A stretch of DNA of 64,000 nucleotides. Origin: a virus. The DNA is taken from IMG/VR virus record IMGVR_UViG_3300008110_000023, positions 21,027 through 85,026 of that record; one strand, 5' to 3'. The notes under the pieces are model-generated. The model was not told the DNA's origin, made no database searches, and saw only the letters and a list, made by a program, of their open reading frames with translations. The position numbers and the translations under genes are program-made. Of this stretch, positions 35,874-42,646 are shown piece by piece. Within the stretch, counting starts at the first letter, position 1, and each line of letters begins with the position of its first letter.

Positions 35874-36101
35874 TTAGTTTAATGTTACTCCATTTTTACC
35901 AATTTTTACAGTATACTTACCGTATTTAATGGTAGTTGGTTTGTCTAATACAAGAACATTACTTCTTGATTTAACTTTAGCTACTGATTTATCAGTTACT
36001 TTAGTTGCTACAACTTTCTTTTTAGTAGAATTAGACTTAGTTGTAGGCTTTACTGCAGTCTTTGCTGCTCTCTTAATCATTTTTTGAAATTGGTTTTTCA
36101 T
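35874..36101 (-). CDS. Small highly basic protein
   Basis: 75 aa. The first 50 residues are Lys, Ala, Thr and Val rich (MIKRAAKTAVKPTTK, STKKKVVATKV), like histone H1-type tails, and the rest is a short beta-like segment (TIKYGKYTVKIGKNG). Likely binds nucleic acid by charge. It has its own terminators on both sides, so it is probably a single-gene unit. Confidence 0.65.
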   Translation of the reverse strand: MKNQFQKMIKRAAKTAVKPTTKSNSTKKKVVATKVTDKSVAKVKSRSNVLVLDKPTTIKYGKYTVKIGKNGVTLN

Positions 36102-36156
36102 TTTTATTTATTTATTTAATTGGTTACAAATTATTGTTATGTGTATATAAAAAATA

Positions 36157-36180
36157 AAGGCAGGCTATGAACCCTGCCCT
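36157..36180 (-). terminator. Rho-independent terminator
   Basis: AAGGCAGG and CCTGCCCTT pair around an 8-base loop; the minus strand continues with TTTATTTTTTAT. Lies between the small membrane gene at 36231 and the basic protein gene. Confidence 0.8.
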
Positions 36181-36230
36181 TATAAAACACACAAATCTCT
36201 GTTATTAGCCCCACAGAGAAGGGTAATTTC

Positions 36231-36338
36231 TTAATTATTTTCTTCTATTTCATCAGCTTCCCTGAACATCTTGTTCATTGAATGTCCCATGTATAGAACT
36301 ACTATTATCAGTATTACTATTATTGTCAAAATCATCAT
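36231..36338 (-). CDS. Tiny single-pass membrane protein
   Basis: 35 aa, starting MMILTIIVILIIVVLY and ending with a polar acidic tail (EADEIEENN). It overlaps the 50 aa ORF 36253-36405 in another frame of the same strand. The clean hydrophobic helix plus charged tail is hard to get by chance in an out-of-frame ORF. Confidence 0.5.
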   Translation of the reverse strand: MMILTIIVILIIVVLYMGHSMNKMFREADEIEENN

Positions 36339-36405
36339 CTGGATTATTAAATAAGTAAATAAATTTAGTTAATTCATACATACTAGGTGCTCCTATATCT
36401 TCCAT
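36253..36405 (-). CDS. Small acidic hypothetical protein
   Basis: 50 aa starting MEDIGAPSMYELTKF, then a disordered Asp, Asn and Ser-rich stretch. It overlaps the gene at 36393-36596 by 13 bases and the tiny membrane ORF in another frame. One or both of the overlapping pair are real. Confidence 0.5.
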   Translation of the reverse strand: MEDIGAPSMYELTKFIYLFNNPDDDFDNNSNTDNSSSIHGTFNEQDVQGS

Positions 36406-36596
36406 TTTCTTATTAGTTTTAATATGTTATCCATTATAAGACCAACAAGATAAGATATCCACATAGGAGAGAATACTTTTATCCAAGACCATTGACCAAT
36501 AATTCCTGTATCTGTCATTTTAAGTACAAAGAATATTAATGTTATTGCTACTGGTAAACTTACTTTGTATGGTCTGCTTTCATAATCTGGTTCCAT
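36393..36596 (-). CDS. Small membrane protein (two helices)
   Basis: 67 aa. Two hydrophobic segments are visible, VSLPVAITLIFFVLKM near residues 12-27 and SPMWISYLVGLIMDNIL near 43-59, with a basic C-terminus. No family recognised. Confidence 0.65.
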   Translation of the reverse strand: MEPDYESRPYKVSLPVAITLIFFVLKMTDTGIIGQWSWIKVFSPMWISYLVGLIMDNILKLIRKWKI

Positions 36597-36599
36597 ATA

Positions 36600-36821
36600 C
36601 TATTGATTAAATGTGTGACCACATGAAGGACATACTAAATATTGTTCTTCATCTTCTTCTAATATACTATAATAGTCTTCTGTAGTACAATTACCACAAT
36701 TTTGACATACTATTTGGTCATCTTCATATTCATTATCATCATAATCTAATGAATCCAAATATTTATCTAATTCTTTTTCCCAGTATTGATCCATTGGGTC
36801 ATTGCCATATATACCTGCCAT
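36600..36821 (-). CDS. Small zinc-ribbon protein
   Basis: 73 aa from ATG 36821 (MAGIYGNDPMDQYW); the frame extends to 36845, which would overlap the preceding gene. CQNCGNC near residue 41 and CPSCGHTF near 65 form a four-Cys zinc ribbon separated by an acidic stretch. Function unknown. Confidence 0.65.
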   Translation of the reverse strand: MAGIYGNDPMDQYWEKELDKYLDSLDYDDNEYEDDQIVCQNCGNCTTEDYYSILEEDEEQYLVCPSCGHTFNQ

Positions 36822-36832
36822 AGTTTTAAGTT

Positions 36833-37015
36833 TTATGAACCACAATTAAGACAGCCTTCATCATTATCTTCTTCAGGATGCTCTGCAATTCTAGGGTTAA
36901 GTATTTTCTTTAATTCATATATCTCTTGTTGGATTTCTCCATCTTGAAATAAATTACCTGTCAATTGAGATTTTAAATCTCCAATCTTTTTTCTTATTTG
37001 ATCTTCTAAATCCAT
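36833..37015 (-). CDS. Small coiled-coil protein with Cys pair
   Basis: 60 aa, helical and charged, ending CLNCGS. The single CxxC pair resembles half of the zinc ribbon in the next gene. Function unknown. Confidence 0.6.
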   Translation of the reverse strand: MDLEDQIRKKIGDLKSQLTGNLFQDGEIQQEIYELKKILNPRIAEHPEEDNDEGCLNCGS

Positions 37016-37016
37016 G

Positions 37017-37367
37017 TTATTTGTTTTTAATAAGTTCTATTAGTTTATTTATACAAGCAGATTCTGCTTCTTCATAAGTTGTGAACATACCACTAAGTTC
37101 ACAATCTCCACTTTCCTCTGAATCACATATATGAGTCCCACCTCTTTCTTTATTATAGTGTAATTCCCAAATGTAACCACTTGCATTTGAGTATACAGTA
37201 TGCACTATATTGTGCCCATCTCTAAACCATCTAAATGCTTGTTGGAATAGTGGTATTTGTATAAGACTTTCTCCATTGTTCATATCTCTAGAAGACATAC
37301 AAGGTTCATCAAACCCTAATTTTTTAAGAGCTAAAGCTTGTTGGTATGTTACAAACTCTTTTTCCAT
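37017..37367 (-). CDS. Conserved phage hypothetical protein
   Basis: 116 aa. The pattern YQQALALKKLGFDEPC, then PLFQQAFRWFRDGHNI and a C-terminal TYEEAESACINKLIELI belongs to a small protein I recall as frequent in phages of Bacteroidota, with no known role. It follows the 56 aa gene after one base. Confidence 0.75.
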   Translation of the reverse strand: MEKEFVTYQQALALKKLGFDEPCMSSRDMNNGESLIQIPLFQQAFRWFRDGHNIVHTVYSNASGYIWELHYNKERGGTHICDSEESGDCELSGMFTTYEEAESACINKLIELIKNK

Positions 37368-37368
37368 T

Positions 37369-37539
37369 TTAATGTATTGTTAGTTTAAGTTCATCTATTA
37401 CCATATAAGTACAAGAGTTAGGATTATGTCCTTTAGATTTAATAAAGTTTTCCATTTCCTTTTCTCTTAAATAAAATTTATAGATATGTACTTCTTCAGT
37501 AAGCATATCTAATACTGCTACATATCCTTTTTCTATCAT
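37369..37539 (-). CDS. Small hypothetical protein
   Basis: 56 aa, read directly: MIEKGYVAVLDMLTEEVHIY and on to a C-terminus ending DELKLTIH. It fills the space between the genes at 37017-37367 and 37549-38406, with a two-base gap to the former. No domain recognised. Confidence 0.55.
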   Translation of the reverse strand: MIEKGYVAVLDMLTEEVHIYKFYLREKEMENFIKSKGHNPNSCTYMVIDELKLTIH

Positions 37540-37548
37540 AATTTTGTA

Positions 37549-38406
37549 TTAAAAAATGTATCTTATTGTATTCCATGGAATGATTTCATCATGCAATTTA
37601 GTAAAAGAATTAATAAAATCATTCTTTAAATTGTATTTATATCTTATATTCTTACCACCATACTGAGATATTTTAGCCTCTTGTATTGTAGGAACCCATA
37701 GATATTCTTGTTCTCCTGGAATATTATTGTCTAAATTATACTTGTGTTTATTTTCATTGTGAGTTAAGAATATAACTTCTGCTTTTACCACATCTTTATA
37801 ATCTACATAATCATTAACCATTTGAAATAGATATTTATAGTCTTTTAACCAGTCTCCATAAACTAATACTGGACTGAAATTAATATGTACATCATATCCT
37901 GCATCTATAAATGCATCAATAGCTTTTATCCTATCTATTATCTTAGATGTATTAGGCTCTAATTTATCAGATACATTCTGTGGCATTAGACTAAATCTTA
38001 TTCTTATTTTACCTTCAGGATCATAGTTTATTAGATTTACATTAACATATTTAGTTGCAAAACTACCCATAGCTATAGGATGTTGTTTAAAGAAATCAAA
38101 TATCTTTTCCCACTGATGGTATTTAGCATGAAGTGCAAAGTCTTCATTACAAGATATATCATAAGTAATATATTCTTTATGTGTCTGATTTGGTTTATCT
38201 ACATGAGTAAAGAATACATGGTTATTAATTGCAGTTAAGATATCTCCTGTATTAACAGCAATATCTAAACCTTCTGGTTTATGTCTTTTCATATAACAAT
38301 AACCACAATTATATAAACAGCCATGACCAAAACTAGGACTAATAAAGTCTGTAGATCTTCCACTTGGTCTAATGACCATTGATTTTCTATTTACTTTTTC
38401 TATCAT
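37549..38406 (-). CDS. Radical SAM protein, spore photoproduct lyase-like
   Basis: 285 aa from ATG 38406 (MIEKVNRKSM); a TTG at 38457 extends the frame but is a poor start. The iron-sulfur motif C30-x3-C34-x2-C37 (GCLYNCGYCYMK) is intact, and the following TIM-barrel-like part resembles the SPL/DNA repair photolyase branch. It could repair or modify phage DNA, or alter another substrate. The leader carries the AAAACACATT element shared with nearby small genes. Confidence 0.8.
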   Translation of the reverse strand: MIEKVNRKSMVIRPSGRSTDFISPSFGHGCLYNCGYCYMKRHKPEGLDIAVNTGDILTAINNHVFFTHVDKPNQTHKEYITYDISCNEDFALHAKYHQWEKIFDFFKQHPIAMGSFATKYVNVNLINYDPEGKIRIRFSLMPQNVSDKLEPNTSKIIDRIKAIDAFIDAGYDVHINFSPVLVYGDWLKDYKYLFQMVNDYVDYKDVVKAEVIFLTHNENKHKYNLDNNIPGEQEYLWVPTIQEAKISQYGGKNIRYKYNLKNDFINSFTKLHDEIIPWNTIRYIF

Positions 38407-38458
38407 AATGTGTTTTAAAAGTATCAAAAATGCATGTTTTTGTACATTATATGACAAG

Positions 38459-38653
38459 TTATTTAACTATATCAAAAGTACCATTTTCATGTATTTTTAT
38501 TTGATCAGTCCTGTAATGTCTTACTATACCTGTATTACAATGAACAATACACCATATATCATTTTCAAAAGTACCACTATTTGAAACATATATGGCGTAT
38601 CCTTCTTTGTTTTCTTCTACAATAACTGGTATTGGAGTCTTAAATTGCATCAT
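38459..38653 (-). CDS. Small hypothetical protein
   Basis: 64 aa, mainly beta-like (IPVIVEENKEGYAIYVSN). No domain recognised. A second ATG lies one codon later. Its start overlaps the stop of the upstream gene. Confidence 0.6.
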   Translation of the reverse strand: MMQFKTPIPVIVEENKEGYAIYVSNSGTFENDIWCIVHCNTGIVRHYRTDQIKIHENGTFDIVK

Positions 38654-38883
38654 AGATTATCCAATTCTTGTTTAACATCTTCATAATACTTCTTTAAAGT
38701 AAGTATGTTGTTATCTGTATGTAATAACATGATAGTTTCTATACTATCTAAAATATCATTAACAGATATCAATGCACATTCCTTTGCTGTAGGATACTCT
38801 ATTACAGAGTAATCAGATAACTTAAGTACCTTAATATGTAAATACTTATTAATGAATTGTTTTGCTTTGTCTTTTGCTGTCAT
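38650..38883 (-). CDS. Small hypothetical protein
   Basis: 77 aa, starting MTAKDKAKQFINKYLHI, alpha-helical. No domain recognised. Overlaps the next gene by four bases. Confidence 0.6.
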   Translation of the reverse strand: MTAKDKAKQFINKYLHIKVLKLSDYSVIEYPTAKECALISVNDILDSIETIMLLHTDNNILTLKKYYEDVKQELDNL

Positions 38884-38888
38884 AGTTT

Positions 38889-39011
38889 CTATTTTATTAT
38901 GTTTGCGATTAAACTTATAATTGATATTATTAAAGAAAAATATGCTATTATTAAAGCATGTGTACTTCTTTTACTATACATTCTCATATTATTTCTTTTT
39001 AAATTTGACAT
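38889..39011 (-). CDS. Tiny single-pass membrane protein
   Basis: 40 aa. A basic N-terminus (MSNLKRNNMRMYSKRS) is followed by one hydrophobic helix ending in SLIANIIK. It lies five bases upstream of the gene ending at 38650-38883 and just downstream of the tRNA-like gene. Confidence 0.55.
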   Translation of the reverse strand: MSNLKRNNMRMYSKRSTHALIIAYFSLIISIISLIANIIK

Positions 39012-39043
39012 TGTATTAACACTGTATTGACACTGTATTTTAG

Positions 39044-39119
39044 CAGTCAGGGCAGGATTTGAACCTGCATATTAGAGCGACCTGTTAAGGCAACTTGTAT
39101 TCCAATCTACCACCTGACT
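39044..39119 (-). tRNA. tRNA-like gene with non-canonical anticodon arm
   Basis: Acceptor AGTCAGG/CCTGACT (7 bp, perfect), D arm GTAG-ATTGGA-ATAC with the GG pair, and T arm GCAGG-TTCAAAT-CCTGC (5 bp, perfect) with discriminator G; total 76 nt. CCA is not encoded (CTA follows). The 28 bases between the D and T stems do not form a normal 5-bp anticodon stem. The best fit pairs GTTGCC with GGTCGC with a mismatch around TTAACA. If a CTTAACA loop is assumed the anticodon is UAA (Leu, codon UUA), but identity is uncertain. It may be a degenerate tRNA. Confidence 0.65.
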
Positions 39120-39126
39120 ATTGTTA

Positions 39127-39309
39127 TTAAATAAAGAATATCCAGAATATACCTTTAACTTCAGATATAATAGGTCCAAATATTGCTATTTGTAACATAC
39201 TATCTGTTTCTTTAGCATATTCAATCCAGAATTTTATAGTCATTATTTGACTTACTATGAAGTATATTAGTAATATCCAATATAATACTCCTTTAGAACT
39301 TGTTTCCAT
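39127..39309 (-). CDS. Small membrane protein
   Basis: 60 aa with two hydrophobic stretches (VLYWILLIYFIVSQIMTI near residues 8-25, and the C-terminal IFGPIISEVKGIFWIFFI). No family recognised. Last protein gene before the tRNA-like gene in this leftward string. Confidence 0.6.
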   Translation of the reverse strand: METSSKGVLYWILLIYFIVSQIMTIKFWIEYAKETDSMLQIAIFGPIISEVKGIFWIFFI

Positions 39310-39311
39310 AA

Positions 39312-39539
39312 TTAATCTTGTTTGTTTAGTGAGTTAAATTCTTTTACCCAATCAATACCACTATTAATTGGTCTATGGTTATTTCTTAATTGATAACCAT
39401 ATTCAATGGCTTTTTTTAAATCTTCTTCACTATACATTCTTTCAGCTTGCCAGTTAGCACCTTCAATAAATGCTAATTTTTCTCTTCTATCCCAATCATC
39501 TGGATATAATTTTAATGCAGCTTCTTCTATTGTTTTCAT
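39312..39539 (-). CDS. Conserved phage hypothetical protein
   Basis: 75 aa. The pattern YPDDWDRREKLAFIEGANW, then AERMYSEEDLKKAIEYG resembles small proteins common in phages of Bacteroidota, without a known function. Helical and acidic. Confidence 0.7.
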   Translation of the reverse strand: MKTIEEAALKLYPDDWDRREKLAFIEGANWQAERMYSEEDLKKAIEYGYQLRNNHRPINSGIDWVKEFNSLNKQD

Positions 39540-39540
39540 A

Positions 39541-39657
39541 TTAATCTTTTTTAAATGGATGAATAATAAATGACAATATTATTACAGGTACACACAATAA
39601 CACTAATATAACTGCTATTGTATGTACCCATATATTTCTTAATAATTGTTTAATCAT
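39541..39657 (-). CDS. Tiny single-pass membrane protein
   Basis: 38 aa, MIKQLLRNIWVHTIAVILVL then a continuing hydrophobic helix and FKKD end. It abuts both neighbours with one base between, a typical tight operon arrangement. Confidence 0.6.
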   Translation of the reverse strand: MIKQLLRNIWVHTIAVILVLLCVPVIILSFIIHPFKKD

Positions 39658-39658
39658 T

Positions 39659-39781
39659 TTAATTAACATAATAAGTGAATGTATTACCAGTCTCTGAATT
39701 AAATATTACAGCTGCAAATCTAAATTCAGGATTTAATTTCCCATATTCAAAGAAATCAAACTCTAAGAAACAACCTATCAT
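39659..39781 (-). CDS. Tiny hypothetical protein
   Basis: 40 aa, MIGCFLEFDFFEYGKLNPEF and on to TYYVN. The ATG overlaps the upstream stop as ATGA, evidence of translational coupling. No domain recognised. Confidence 0.55.
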   Translation of the reverse strand: MIGCFLEFDFFEYGKLNPEFRFAAVIFNSETGNTFTYYVN

Positions 39782-39933
39782 AATCTAGCTCCTTTAATGA
39801 ATAAATTAAACGGGCCCCATTCTATTATTAATCTATTCATAAACATATCTATTTTAACATTAGGCAAAAAAGCAAATGTTCTTAAGTTAGTTTCTAGATT
39901 AAACATAATATATATTGTTTTAGATGTTTTCAT
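39778..39933 (-). CDS. Tiny hypothetical protein
   Basis: 51 aa, MKTSKTIYIMFNLETNLRTF and ending FIKGARL. The leader contains TTAAAAACACACATT just before the ATG, the element shared by other small genes in this region. Coupled to the next gene by an ATGA overlap. Confidence 0.55.
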   Translation of the reverse strand: MKTSKTIYIMFNLETNLRTFAFLPNVKIDMFMNRLIIEWGPFNLFIKGARL

Positions 39934-39952
39934 AATGTGTGTTTTTAAGTTA

Positions 39953-40054
39953 TTATTTGTTTTTAATTAGTCTAACTTGTTCTTTGATATATTGTTGCCA
40001 AGATACAAAATTTAATGGCTTAGATGGAGTTACTGTTTTTAGTGTAGCTTTCAT
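39953..40054 (-). CDS. Tiny basic protein
   Basis: 33 aa, MKATLKTVTPSKPLNFVSWQ then QYIKEQVRLIKNK. Overlaps the upstream gene by 35 bases. Support is only the ORF, its A-rich leader and its fit in the operon. Confidence 0.4.
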   Translation of the reverse strand: MKATLKTVTPSKPLNFVSWQQYIKEQVRLIKNK

Positions 40055-40208
40055 AGTCTTTAATTATTGCGTTTAATTCATCATTATATCTTTGTAATTC
40101 ATCTGTATATTCTAACAGTTGATTTACTAAATTAATATACTTATACCTAGCATTGTCCATATCACATTCTAGATCATCTAGATTAAATCTTATTGAGTCT
40201 ATATCCAT
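40020..40208 (-). CDS. Small coiled-coil protein
   Basis: 62 aa, acidic, with a heptad-like helix (YINLVNQLLEYTDELQRYND). No family recognised. It begins one base after the lipoprotein gene stop. Confidence 0.6.
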   Translation of the reverse strand: MDIDSIRFNLDDLECDMDNARYKYINLVNQLLEYTDELQRYNDELNAIIKDYESYTKNSNSI

Positions 40209-40209
40209 C

Positions 40210-40404
40210 TTATTTGTTTTTTAAGATTAATGTATTGTTTTGTTGTATTAAGATATACTTAGTTGTATCATATACAATATGAAAGTTATTATCTTTTGTT
40301 GTAGTAATAAAACAAACAAAGTTATGTTTGTCATATACCTTGTCTGTATTAACTGGAGCCTTACTACAACTAAGTAATAAGACTCCTATTATTAACCATT
40401 TCAT
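40210..40404 (-). CDS. Small predicted lipoprotein
   Basis: 64 aa. MKWLIIGVLLLSCSK is a short signal peptide with a lipobox LLSC (Cys13), then a beta-rich mature domain of about 50 residues. It is the second phage lipoprotein in the window after 33451-33615. A role in superinfection exclusion is plausible but inferred. Confidence 0.7.
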   Translation of the reverse strand: MKWLIIGVLLLSCSKAPVNTDKVYDKHNFVCFITTTKDNNFHIVYDTTKYILIQQNNTLILKNK

Positions 40405-40607
40405 TACTCAAAGTATTCAATAGTTCCTGGTTTACCAGTAATCTTCTTGTATGCTATTTGTTTAGCAAAGATATTAGTAATTGCTGACGCACCTTTGATA
40501 CAAAGATTTACCTCTGTCTTATCAGCTTTCTTGTTCTTTAAATCTACTAATGTTTGAGCTAGCATATCTGCCACTCCTGAACATGTTTTTAAGTCTTGTT
40601 TTTTCAT
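40404..40607 (-). CDS. Small conserved hypothetical protein
   Basis: 67 aa, helical (SGVADMLAQTLVDLKNKKAD, then NLCIKGASAITNIFAKQ). The style recurs in phages of Bacteroidota, with no function known to me. Shares its stop/start bases with both neighbours. Confidence 0.65.
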   Translation of the reverse strand: MKKQDLKTCSGVADMLAQTLVDLKNKKADKTEVNLCIKGASAITNIFAKQIAYKKITGKPGTIEYFE

Positions 40608-41302
40608 AATTTATTAAGTTTAGGATAAAGTTCTCTTTTTAATTTAACTTGTTCTCTTTTTAATTGTATTAATTCTTGTGGTAAATGTACTTCTCTAGAT
40701 TTTAATTTATGACTTTTACTAAACAAAAATTTAATATACCCATCTGTTAAATAATCACATTTAAATTTATCTTTTTCATAAAGACGTTGTTTATTTTTAT
40801 CTGCATAATCTAAACTATATTGTCTTCTATACTTTACAAAATTAGGATCTGTGATGTTTTTAGTATAATGTAATTTAGATGTTATAATTCTTAACATTTT
40901 TTTTGAAAGAGCTTGTAATTCAGAAGATTCATAATTATAATTACAAGAATTAGAATTACTATGACAAGCTTTACATTTAGATAAAATATATGCTATTTTA
41001 TCTTTAAAATAATTTAACACCCAATTTTTATTACATATTATAACACCACATTGTACACAAGGCCTTCCTTCTAATCTTGCTTTTCTTTTTCCTCTTCCAG
41101 TTTTTTTAAAATTTCTTAATCTAGTATTTATATTACGTGACATTCTATTTGCAAATAGATTTAATTCTAAAGAATTATAATTATAATCACAAGATTTTGT
41201 TTTTGTTGAACAAGATTTACATTTTTTTACTATATATTTTCCACATATAAACCAATTCTTTTCACATAATATTACTCCACATTGTATACAAGTTTTTTCC
41301 AT
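40604..41302 (-). CDS. Tandem zinc-finger protein, possibly homing-endonuclease-related
   Basis: 232 aa built of two copies of one module: CIQCGVILCEKNWF...CKSC near residues 5-31 and CVQCGVIICNKNWV...CKAC near 82-113, each followed by a CDYNY/CNYNY segment and a helix. The C-terminus (LTDGYIKFLFSKSHK, then LPQELIQLKREQ) is a tail I recall from phage zinc-finger and HNH-associated proteins. No HNH or GIY-YIG centre is visible, so it may be a DNA-binding remnant or regulator. Confidence 0.65.
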   Translation of the reverse strand: MEKTCIQCGVILCEKNWFICGKYIVKKCKSCSTKTKSCDYNYNSLELNLFANRMSRNINTRLRNFKKTGRGKRKARLEGRPCVQCGVIICNKNWVLNYFKDKIAYILSKCKACHSNSNSCNYNYESSELQALSKKMLRIITSKLHYTKNITDPNFVKYRRQYSLDYADKNKQRLYEKDKFKCDYLTDGYIKFLFSKSHKLKSREVHLPQELIQLKREQVKLKRELYPKLNKL

Positions 41303-41316
41303 AAGAATAGTATTAA

Positions 41317-41338
41317 AAGAGAGTATTTCTACTCTCTT
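41317..41338 (-). terminator. Hairpin terminator containing a stop codon
   Basis: AAGAGAGT pairs with ACTCTCTT; minus strand continues TTTTAATA. The TAG stop of the gene 41329-41541 lies in its loop. One of several AGAGAG/CTCTCT hairpins in the window. Confidence 0.7.
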
Positions 41339-41541
41339 AAATTGTTTCTATAATTATCTAACCAAGTTGCATCTTCCTCATGCTTGAATGTAAGCTGAGG
41401 TTTCTTGATTTCTTCTTTAATACCTAATTCTGTTTTGATTAAATTAAGTCTGGCATTAATAGACTTAACATAAATTGGTAAACTATTGTGTTTATTAATC
41501 ATAGGTTTACCACTCTTAGTTGTTTTTTGAAATGAGTTCAT
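41329..41541 (-). CDS. Small basic hypothetical protein
   Basis: 70 aa, starting MNSFQKTTKSGKPMINKHNS. Basic, mostly helical in the second half. The ATG is preceded by AAACACACAAAACT, the shared leader element. Ends within a hairpin terminator. No domain recognised. Confidence 0.65.
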   Translation of the reverse strand: MNSFQKTTKSGKPMINKHNSLPIYVKSINARLNLIKTELGIKEEIKKPQLTFKHEEDATWLDNYRNNLRE

Positions 41542-41562
41542 AGTTTTGTGTGTTTTTAATTA

Positions 41563-41904
41563 TTAATGATAAATATGTGGATTAGACATTTCTAAGATAA
41601 AAGAATACTTCTTATCTAATTTATCCATAGCAACTTCTCTTAATACTCTATAGATATTAAGTGCTTCTTGTGTAAAGAAACTATAATCTGTAGATAAAAG
41701 ATTGATTTCTAAATAATTTTGAACTATTTTGTTTTCAGTATGTTTATATTTTTTTAAAGCTGTTACTTTAATAGGATTTAAATCATACTTATTACATATA
41801 TTTAAATTAGTTTCATTATCCAATACTCTAACTCTAAAGTAATGAATATGGATACCATTAAAAACAATAGTACCTCTTCCAAATTTGCTTATTACACTTT
41901 GCAT
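41563..41904 (-). CDS. Hypothetical protein
   Basis: 113 aa, mixed alpha/beta (MQSVISKFGRGTIVFNGIHI start). No family recognised. Leader AATTAAACACACAACT precedes the ATG. Confidence 0.65.
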   Translation of the reverse strand: MQSVISKFGRGTIVFNGIHIHYFRVRVLDNETNLNICNKYDLNPIKVTALKKYKHTENKIVQNYLEINLLSTDYSFFTQEALNIYRVLREVAMDKLDKKYSFILEMSNPHIYH

Positions 41905-41922
41905 AGTTGTGTGTTTAATTGT

Positions 41923-42021
41923 TTATAATATGTTATACAATGTAGAAGCAAGTAATACACTAGCTCCTACTACTAAAAATGCTATTGTTGCAATAGCTGC
42001 AATGTTAAATATCTTTTCCAT
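41923..42021 (-). CDS. Tiny single-pass membrane protein
   Basis: 32 aa, MEKIFNIAAIATIAFLVVGA followed by SVLLASTLYNIL: one hydrophobic helix. The leader TTAAACACACATAAAACT directly before the ATG is almost the same as those of the genes starting at 42238 and 41541, which supports it as a real gene. Confidence 0.6.
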   Translation of the reverse strand: MEKIFNIAAIATIAFLVVGASVLLASTLYNIL

Positions 42022-42052
42022 AGTTTTATGTGTGTTTAATTAGTTAAATAAA

Positions 42053-42077
42053 AAGAGAGTGCTAGTGCATCTCTCTT
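42053..42077 (-). terminator. Hairpin terminator containing a stop codon
   Basis: AAGAGAG (42053-42059) pairs with CTCTCTT (42071-42077); minus strand continues TTTTTATTT. The TAG stop of the gene 42062-42238 lies in the loop. Confidence 0.75.
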
Positions 42078-42238
42078 AATTCATTAGCTCTTGACATATG
42101 AGCAAGTTTAATTTCTGTCAAGATTTTATTCATTGCTATACCAAGTACAGCATAAGACTCTTCTATGTTTTCAACATTATCATTGTTGTCAACAATAGCG
42201 TTAGCTAATTGTATAGCTAGCATTTCTATTTTTCCCAT
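42062..42238 (-). CDS. Small hypothetical protein
   Basis: 58 aa, helical: MGKIEMLAIQLANAIVDNND and ending SRANELREMH. Leader TTAAAACACATAAAACT before the ATG, and stop codon inside a terminator hairpin, so it appears to be a self-contained one-gene unit. No domain recognised. Confidence 0.6.
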   Translation of the reverse strand: MGKIEMLAIQLANAIVDNNDNVENIEESYAVLGIAMNKILTEIKLAHMSRANELREMH

Positions 42239-42282
42239 AGTTTTATGTGTTTTAAGTTAGTTATTAATTATCACTCTGCATT

Positions 42283-42392
42283 CAGTTGTAATAAAAAAGC
42301 TACTTCAAACAGGTCCTTACATGAATACTATCAAAGCCTATTATTATGCCTACTTTTATTTTTTTTTGTTACCTATTCAGGTATTACAACTG
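42283..42392. ncRNA. Candidate structured RNA closed by an 11-bp stem
   Basis: CAGTTGTAATA (42283-42293) and TATTACAACTG (42382-42392) are perfectly complementary and enclose about 88 bases with no ORF. Next to the 3' strand is the short hairpin ACCT-ATTC-AGGT (42371-42382). The region 42239-42439 has no gene. Strand and function are unknown; leftward transcription of the neighbours suggests the minus strand. Confidence 0.4.
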
Positions 42393-42429
42393 CTAGTCCT
42401 TGTGAAACTAGATTGATGCATTAATAAAA

Positions 42430-42456
42430 AAAGAGAGTACTATTGTTCCTCTCTTT
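42430..42456 (-). terminator. Hairpin terminator containing a stop codon
   Basis: AAAGAGAG (42430-42437) pairs with CTCTCTTT (42449-42456); minus strand continues with a T-run. The TAG stop of the gene 42440-42646 is in the loop. Confidence 0.75.
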
Positions 42457-42646
42457 TAAAGTAGGTTATCTCCACAAGAAGTCTTGCAACTCTTGCATGT
42501 CCCATAGCAAAGGCTAACTTTGCATGAGGATGCATTTGTTTAAGTAACTTCTCAAATGGACCAACTCTTTTGAATCCCATATATTCTGCTATTGTACAGA
42601 ATCTTATGGAAAACCTCTCATTGGTAATCTTTTTGTGCGTATACAT
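42440..42646 (-). CDS. Small basic hypothetical protein
   Basis: 68 aa, His and Arg rich (MYTHKKITNERFSIRFCTIA, then KLLKQMHPHAKLAFAMGHAR). No domain recognised. The leader TTAAAATACAAACT resembles those of its neighbours, and it ends inside a hairpin terminator. Confidence 0.6.
   Translation of the reverse strand: MYTHKKITNERFSIRFCTIAEYMGFKRVGPFEKLLKQMHPHAKLAFAMGHARVARLLVEITYFKREEQ

Noticed and set aside
39044-39119. Suppressor tRNA that would signal stop-codon reassignment
   Set aside because: A UUA anticodon reading UAA can be forced by shifting the loop, but it needs a stem with two mismatches and a C at position 33. All three stop codons end genes normally in the window, so recoding is not supported.
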